Positions 7,520-11,265 of a DNA stretch of 11,265 nt are shown piece by piece. Numbering within the stretch: the stretch's first letter is position 1; each line of letters starts with the position of its first letter. Source of the stretch: JBKHAJ01 sp964641125 (GTDB taxonomy: Bacteria; Spirochaetota; Spirochaetia; SPDA01; CAZSGZ01). Location of the stretch: assembly GCA_964641125.1 (NCBI GenBank), contig CAZXMO010000085.1, positions 1-11,265 of the forward strand, read 5' to 3'. The position numbers and the translations under genes were made by a program. The notes below the pieces were generated by a model, which saw only the letters and a list, made by a program, of their open reading frames with translations, searched no databases and was not told the origin of the DNA.

Positions 7520-8511
7520 TACTTTATAAATCCGAGCTTCTTTCGGTCGATGGTCAATGCAACGGCTACGATGAGTACGAGTCCGTTGACCGCTCCCTGA
7601 ATGTAGGGATTAACCCTCATCAGAACGAGACCATTATTGAGCGCCGCGATGATTATTGCACCGATAACGACGTTCTTAGCCCCGCCGATACCGCCGGTAA
7701 GTGCCACACCTCCGACCGCAACGGCCGTCATGGAAGGAAACAGAAGGTTGTTTCCTACTCTAGCGGCCGCACTGTTCAGCCTGGTTACCAGAAATAAGGC
7801 AGCAAGCCCGTAAAAGAGACCCGCGAGCATGAATGTTATAATTTTTATCCGGTCGACCTTGACTCCGGCCTGCTTCGCAAGCTGTTCATCACCGCCTATC
7901 GCATACAGGTGCTTCCCGTACCGTGTTTTCGCCTGGACTATCTGCAGCAGCACGAATAAAACCAGAGCAATGACAAGGATGTTCGGGATGCCTATGAGCT
8001 GTCCGTTTACTATCCGCTGAAAACGAACGTCCGTTACGGGAATGGACCTTCCCTGACTTATCAGAATCGCAATTCCGAAAAAAGCCCAGCTCATACCCAG
8101 GGTGGAAATAAAAGAGGGGATTCGGAGTTTCGTATTCAAAAGACCGTTGATCATACCGATCAGTGCACCGGCGACCATGACTACCGGTACAATCCAAAAA
8201 CCGATATCCATGGGAGTAACCTTGTTACGGATGAGCATCCCCGCAAGGACTCCGCAGATAGCAATTACCCCCTCCAGCGAAAGATCTATGCCTCCGAGCA
8301 TTATTGTCTGATGAAGACCAAGCCCGATAATAATCGGAATACTGGCGAGTCCGATGATTGCCTGGATGTTCTTCGGCTGAAGAAAACTCCCTTTCGTCCC
8401 TATCATGAAGAGTATAACGATGAGGAGCAGGGAAAACAGCTGTCCGCCGATGCTGCTTTTTTGGAGCAGCGCCGAAAGCATTCGGATTCCTTTCAATTTC
8501 TTTATGTTCAC
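7519..8511 (-). CDS. Sugar ABC transporter permease 1 (RbsC-like)
   Basis: This membrane protein of up to 330 residues has the ribose-type permease hallmarks GGIDLS (73-78) and GGVALTGGIGG (267-277). Hydrophobic segments lie near 24-38, 48-70, 80-94, 104-121, 138-152, 175-191, 222-242, 261-292 and 308-320. The loop around 207-224 is the probable ATPase-coupling helix. It is related to permease 2 but clearly different from it, so the two should form a heterodimeric channel. The start is uncertain: the longest frame begins with GTG at 8511 and only a weak GGGTAG upstream. An in-frame ATG at 8481 (residue 11) has AAAGGA six bases before it and may be the true start. It follows the binding-protein gene after 147 nt containing a strong hairpin, and its stop overlaps the ATPase start by one base. 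Confidence 0.94.
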   Translation of the reverse strand: MNIKKLKGIRMLSALLQKSSIGGQLFSLLLIVILFMIGTKGSFLQPKNIQAIIGLASIPIIIGLGLHQTIMLGGIDLSLEGVIAICGVLAGMLIRNKVTPMDIGFWIVPVVMVAGALIGMINGLLNTKLRIPSFISTLGMSWAFFGIAILISQGRSIPVTDVRFQRIVNGQLIGIPNILVIALVLFVLLQIVQAKTRYGKHLYAIGGDEQLAKQAGVKVDRIKIITFMLAGLFYGLAALFLVTRLNSAAARVGNNLLFPSMTAVAVGGVALTGGIGGAKNVVIGAIIIAALNNGLVLMRVNPYIQGAVNGLVLIVAVALTIDRKKLGFIK

Positions 8512-8589
8512 TTTTCTACCCGTTGGATCAAAATTTCTGTTTTATCATTTATTATCTTAATCTTAGGACGTTTCGCCTGAGAAGACCTC

Positions 8590-8623
8590 AAAAATAGTCT
8601 GCCGGGGAAACCTCCCCGGCAGA
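8590..8623 (-). terminator. Hairpin with U-run between binding protein and permease 1 (partial terminator or mRNA stabiliser)
   Basis: A perfect 10-bp inverted repeat (TCTGCCGGGG and CCCCGGCAGA) with a 6-nt loop occupies 8598-8623. Read on the minus strand it is followed by C-T-A and five Ts (8590-8594). It starts 35 nt after the binding-protein stop codon. This is the form of an intrinsic terminator, but the U-run is short and begins three bases after the stem. No promoter is obvious in the remaining AT-rich 78 nt before permease 1. The likely effect is partial termination or protection of the upstream mRNA, giving more binding protein than membrane components, as is known for several periplasmic-binding-protein operons. 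That role is inference. Confidence 0.8.
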
Positions 8624-8658
8624 TGTCTTACTCGAATCAATAAGGGCCGGTAATCGGC

Positions 8659-9723
8659 TTATTCCATTGCCCGAACCCAGGAACCCCAGTAATCTGAGTA
8701 ATCATACTCGGGCTGTCCTTCAACGTATTCCGAAATGATCTGATCGACGTTCTCGGCATTGACTTCCACCGCCGCGGCAAAGAACTGACGTCTCTCCCTG
8801 TCGAGATTCGCCACATCTATCTTTCCCTGTTTCGCCGCAAGAGAAATCGCCAGGCCGATGCCCGCCTGATACTTCGAGTCGTTATATACGGTGGCGGCCG
8901 CTTCTCCGTTCTGGATCGCGGTAAATATCTCTTCGACTCCGTCACAACCGACGACCTGCACCTTTCCGGCAAGGCCTGCTTCCCTGAGAGCTTCCAGAGC
9001 GCCCAAGGCCATGTTGTCGTTGGCCGCCCAGACACCGGCGATGTCGGGATTTCCGACGAGCAGGTTCTTGGTTTTCTCATACGCCATGTTTCGGTCCCAA
9101 TCGGCTGCTTCGTATGCAACGAGTTCCACATCGGGATTTTCATCGAGGGCATTCTGCAGTCCGACGAACCTGTCCTGGGCTATGGAGTTCGCGAGCATTC
9201 CCTGAAGGGCGATAATCTCACCGCTGTTGCCGAAGGTCTTGAAGAGCTCATTAGCGGTGTAATAACCGGCGCTGATTCCGTCATAGGCTATATGGCTTAC
9301 CCAGTAATCATATTCCCACACCTTCAAGTCCGGCGGTTTGTTCCACCACGAAACCCAGTAAACACCCGCTTCGTCTAGAGTCTTTGCAATAGCGACGCAG
9401 TCGGTTGCTTCGTTCGGGTCCACCATAAACACAACGTTTCCGCCGGTCCTGGCAACGAGGGCTTTGATGTCGTTTACCTGTTTCTCACTGCTGCCCTCGC
9501 AGGTCAAGACTTCGTACTCGAGCCCGGTCACGTCCGCGTACATCTCAGCGCCGACTTTATAATTCGCCTGGTACGGGTTTGTGAGCGTCCGGATAGCTAC
9601 TCCCAGAGTGGCGTCCGCTGCAGCGCCGCCTTCCTTTTCACCGCCGGCGAATGCCAGTCCCGCCGCGGCGAAAAGCACGAAAAGGACTAGGGATACACTA
9701 ATCATCCTTCTTTTTCGATTCAT
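8659..9723 (-). CDS. Periplasmic sugar-binding protein of ABC transporter (RbsB-like, Peripla_BP_4 type)
   Basis: This 354-residue secreted protein binds the imported sugar and delivers it to the permeases. A Sec signal peptide is clear: a basic start (NRKRR, residues 2-6), a hydrophobic core (10-24), and a probable cleavage site AFA|GGEKE after residue 26. There is no cysteine, so it is not a classical lipoprotein. The mature part has the two-lobed ribose-binding-type pattern: NPYQ at 49-52 near the first ligand loop, VSHI at 142-145, QDR at 183-185, ANDNM at 234-238 and GCDG at 259-262. These match positions that usually contact sugar hydroxyls. An aromatic-rich stretch at 122-141 (seven Trp/Tyr) is longer than in RbsB. 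The ATG at 9723 has GGAGG six bases upstream and a strong promoter ahead of it. It is the first importer gene and the most upstream product of that promoter. Ligand unknown. Confidence 0.95.
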   Translation of the reverse strand: MNRKRRMISVSLVLFVLFAAAGLAFAGGEKEGGAAADATLGVAIRTLTNPYQANYKVGAEMYADVTGLEYEVLTCEGSSEKQVNDIKALVARTGGNVVFMVDPNEATDCVAIAKTLDEAGVYWVSWWNKPPDLKVWEYDYWVSHIAYDGISAGYYTANELFKTFGNSGEIIALQGMLANSIAQDRFVGLQNALDENPDVELVAYEAADWDRNMAYEKTKNLLVGNPDIAGVWAANDNMALGALEALREAGLAGKVQVVGCDGVEEIFTAIQNGEAAATVYNDSKYQAGIGLAISLAAKQGKIDVANLDRERRQFFAAAVEVNAENVDQIISEYVEGQPEYDYSDYWGSWVRAME

Positions 9724-9749
9724 ACAATACCTCCATAAATTATTGATTG

Positions 9750-9768
9750 TATGGTTCAGGATACCATA
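9750..9768. promoter_or_regulatory. Candidate operator: inverted repeat TATGGT-N7-ACCATA
   Basis: The top strand reads TATGGTTCAGGATACCATA, a perfect 6-bp inverted repeat with a 7-bp spacer. It covers the -10 element and predicted start site of the promoter before the binding-protein gene, where a bound repressor would block transcription. The ROK regulator encoded immediately upstream, with an N-terminal winged helix, is the natural candidate to bind here. That assignment is inference. I did not find the same repeat before the ROK gene. Confidence 0.55.
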
Positions 9769-9785
9769 GTATTTGGTTATGTCAA
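9758..9785 (-). promoter_or_regulatory. Sigma70-type promoter for the importer/catabolic operon
   Basis: On the minus strand a consensus -35 TTGACA (9785-9780) is followed after 16 bp by TATCCT (9763-9758). This is preceded by TG and one base, giving an extended -10 (TGGTATCCT). An A-rich run (seven As) lies just upstream of the -35. The predicted start near 9751 would give a leader of about 28 nt carrying the GGAGG ribosome site of the binding-protein gene. The candidate operator overlaps the -10. Confidence 0.7.
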
Positions 9786-9869
9786 CGGTTTTTTTATCTA
9801 TTTTGCTAACCTGTTGCTTAACTCCCGCCCGCAGGGACTCGCAAAGGGAAAACCGCCGCTAAGGCTGAA

Positions 9870-11087
9870 TTACAGGGAGTGGGATTCGAAATATTTGTCG
9901 AGGGTGTACACTGCGCCGCCGATGATACCGCGTTCTTTTCCAAAGTCTGAAAATACGATCTCGACTTTTCGATCGAGATAGGGCAACGACATCCGATTGA
10001 TCTTCGATCGAAGCTTTTCGAGGAATTCGGGACCGGCATCGCTGTAGATACCCTGGAGGATTATCATCTCCGGATCATAGACCATTATTACATTGTTGAG
10101 CCCGATGGCGAACCACTTGATAATATCGTCCATGATTACCTCGGCGAGCCGGTCACCCTCCTTGTAGGCCCTGAAAAGATCTTCAATAGTTACCGCGTCC
10201 TTTCCGGATCTTCGATATATGAGTGAATCCGGAGAATCGTCATAGTAATCCTTAAGCCGTTTGTGGATACGGTTGAGGGAGACTAGGGCCTCGAAACACC
10301 CCCGGCCTCCGCAGATACACTCAGGGCCGTCGTCGGGCATCAGCACCATGTGTCCGACCTCTCCGGAAAGATATTCCGATCCCTCGTACAGCTCTCCATT
10401 AAAGACAATACCAGCCCCGAGCCCTTCGTATATCGCGTCAACGATCACGAAATTCCGCTTACCGACGGCTTTCCCTTTGATTCCCTCCGCGTAGGCTTGA
10501 AGGCGATTGACATTTTCGAGATGTATCGGCACCTCGAGGCGAAGCCGGTCCTCTAAGAGTTTTCCAAAGGGTATATTAGTTCCCCATTCGACGTAGTGCG
10601 GCGAAAAGATGGAGAGTCCGTTGGTCACATCGACGACACCGGGAAGAGCTAGAGAAATACCTAAAATCTTCGTGGTTTCCCCGTTTACTCGACCCAAGAG
10701 GTCCTGAATCGTTGTGACGACGAATTCGAATACTTCCTCGAATATTTTCGTTTCCAGAGACGTATAGAGGGAATGCACGATATCTCCATGGAGATCGGTA
10801 ACGACGCCGTAGACGAAATCGGGACCTAGGTGAATAGAGAATACACATCCGTATTCTTTGTTGAATATAAATAATGACGGCTTTTTTCCGCCCTCTTCCG
10901 TAGAACTGCCCTTGCCCGCCTCGAGGATGAGCCCTTTCTCTAGATAGAAATCTATAATTTTTTTGACCGTCGGCTTGCTGACATGCGCGTATTCCGATAT
11001 CTCCGCTATGGAGAGTTGTTGAGATCTCCGCAGTATTTCGAGGACTCGTTTCTGATTGTTGAGTTTTATCGATATCTTCTTCTGCAT
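9870..11087 (-). CDS. ROK-family transcriptional regulator
   Basis: This 405-residue protein has an N-terminal winged helix-turn-helix (about 9-58; recognition region VSKPTVKKIIDFY, 37-49) joined to a ROK sugar-binding domain, the layout of NagC, Mlc and XylR. The ROK zinc site is intact: His246 (in GEVGH), Cys257, Cys259 and Cys264 in C-I-C-G-G-R-G-C, followed by Glu266. The kinase features are lost. The DxGxT phosphate loop is replaced by IHLGPD (85-90), and the usual ENDxN catalytic Asp is absent (ENVNR, 191-195). It should therefore bind a sugar without phosphorylating it and act as a sugar-responsive DNA-binding regulator, usually a repressor. The ATG at 11087 has GGGAG seven bases upstream. 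It lies 146 nt before the binding-protein gene in the same direction and most likely controls that promoter. No convincing terminator follows it, so some read-through is possible. Confidence 0.95.
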   Translation of the reverse strand: MQKKISIKLNNQKRVLEILRRSQQLSIAEISEYAHVSKPTVKKIIDFYLEKGLILEAGKGSSTEEGGKKPSLFIFNKEYGCVFSIHLGPDFVYGVVTDLHGDIVHSLYTSLETKIFEEVFEFVVTTIQDLLGRVNGETTKILGISLALPGVVDVTNGLSIFSPHYVEWGTNIPFGKLLEDRLRLEVPIHLENVNRLQAYAEGIKGKAVGKRNFVIVDAIYEGLGAGIVFNGELYEGSEYLSGEVGHMVLMPDDGPECICGGRGCFEALVSLNRIHKRLKDYYDDSPDSLIYRRSGKDAVTIEDLFRAYKEGDRLAEVIMDDIIKWFAIGLNNVIMVYDPEMIILQGIYSDAGPEFLEKLRSKINRMSLPYLDRKVEIVFSDFGKERGIIGGAVYTLDKYFESHSL

Positions 11088-11113
11088 GTATGTACTCCCG
11101 ATGCCGGTTGATC

Positions 11114-11143
11114 ATTGTCCACCTATATATCCGATATTGTCAA
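11114..11143 (-). promoter_or_regulatory. Probable promoter of the ROK regulator gene
   Basis: On the minus strand a consensus TTGACA (11143-11138) is followed after 18 bp by GACAAT (11119-11114), which matches TATAAT at four of six positions. The predicted start near 11107 gives a leader of about 20 nt with the GGGAG ribosome site. The spacer contains a small ATAT-CGG-ATAT palindrome (11127-11137) that could be a binding site, but this is weak. Confidence 0.5.
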
Positions 11144-11186
11144 GCAGTTTTGCAAGCGGTTTTTAAATCTCGGATGATCCTGATGA

Positions 11187-11265
11187 CTATTTCGGCTCCC
11201 GCAGTATCCTTTTCCCGGTTCTCTTGACAGCGGTCCCCTCCTCTAGTACCGTGAGGCCCGCATGT
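11187..11265 (-). CDS. Possible C-terminal end of an upstream gene (runs off right edge)
   Basis: Read on the minus strand, the frame entering at 11264 is open for 25 codons and ends with TAG at 11187-11189. The encoded tail is charged and ends in LREPK. About two thirds of its third codon positions are G or C, more than in the competing open frame, which ends at 11140. That competing stop would also lie inside the -35 of the ROK promoter, so the 11187 stop gives a more sensible layout: gene end, about 100 nt with a promoter, then ROK. I do not recognise the product, and the stretch is short enough to be open by chance. Confidence 0.3.
   Translation of the reverse strand, partial: HAGLTVLEEGTAVKRTGKRILREPK

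Noticed and set aside
8512..8589. Internal promoter before permease 1 (GATAAT near 8550)
   Set aside because: No acceptable -35 lies 15-19 bp upstream; the AT-rich leader alone is not enough.
9788..9797. T-run on the plus strand as a terminator for rightward transcription
   Set aside because: No hairpin precedes it and there is no plus-strand gene; it is better read as the A-rich stretch upstream of the minus-strand -35.
9820..9840. Possible terminator after the ROK gene
   Set aside because: Only a 4-bp TCCC/GGGA stem around a G-rich loop, not followed by a T-run on the minus strand.
11140..11265. Alternative minus-strand open frame ending at 11140
   Set aside because: Its codons look less like the neighbours and its stop lies within the ROK promoter -35; the frame ending at 11187 is preferred, though neither is certain.

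Overview
The window is one co-directional cluster on the minus strand, reading from right to left. It looks like an inducible carbohydrate or polyol utilisation locus: a ROK-family regulator, a complete ribose-type ABC importer, and at least five catabolic enzymes. The organism is bacterial with an outer membrane or equivalent, because the transporter has a secreted binding protein with a Sec signal peptide. Base composition looks moderately GC-rich (about half or slightly more, by eye). The binding protein has no lipobox cysteine, and its mature end begins G-G-E-K-E. That short Gly/Glu/Lys start is common in Spirochaetota sugar-binding proteins, so a spirochaete is my best guess, from pattern memory only.

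Layout from right (upstream) to left (downstream). At the extreme right (11187-11265) there may be the last codons of another minus-strand gene. A sigma70-like promoter (11114-11143) precedes the ROK regulator (9870-11087). The next 146 bp holds a good promoter (TTGACA, 16 bp, extended -10) with a TATGGT-N7-ACCATA inverted repeat over the -10 and predicted start site, which is the best candidate operator. Then come the periplasmic binding protein (8659-9723), a strong hairpin with a short U-run (8590-8623), permease 1 (7519-8511), a double-domain ATPase (5987-7519) and permease 2 (5022-5990). The catabolic part follows: SDR dehydrogenase (4200-4994), zinc-type MDR dehydrogenase (3143-4189), FGGY carbohydrate kinase (1612-3150), L-fucose/L-arabinose-isomerase-like enzyme (170-1615), and the first 47 codons of a second SDR (1-142) that runs off the left edge.

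How they fit together: permease 1/ATPase, ATPase/permease 2, MDR/kinase and kinase/isomerase overlap by 1, 4, 8 and 4 nt, and the remaining gaps from permease 1 to the left edge are 10-27 nt. This part is therefore almost certainly one transcription unit. The importer would bring in an unphosphorylated sugar or polyol. The dehydrogenases and isomerase would interconvert alcohol, aldose and ketose forms, and the FGGY kinase would phosphorylate the resulting ketose. The ROK protein would sense the sugar and control the promoter in front of the binding protein. No aldolase, epimerase or sugar-phosphate enzyme is visible, so the end of the pathway lies to the left of the window or elsewhere.

The substrate cannot be named from sequence. 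The combination of two SDRs, one MDR, a FucI/AraA-like isomerase and a xylulokinase-like kinase does not match a pathway I recognise, and it is the main reason the locus deserves attention. There is no stretch longer than 300 bases without a gene, and I saw no RNA gene, mobile element or CRISPR array.
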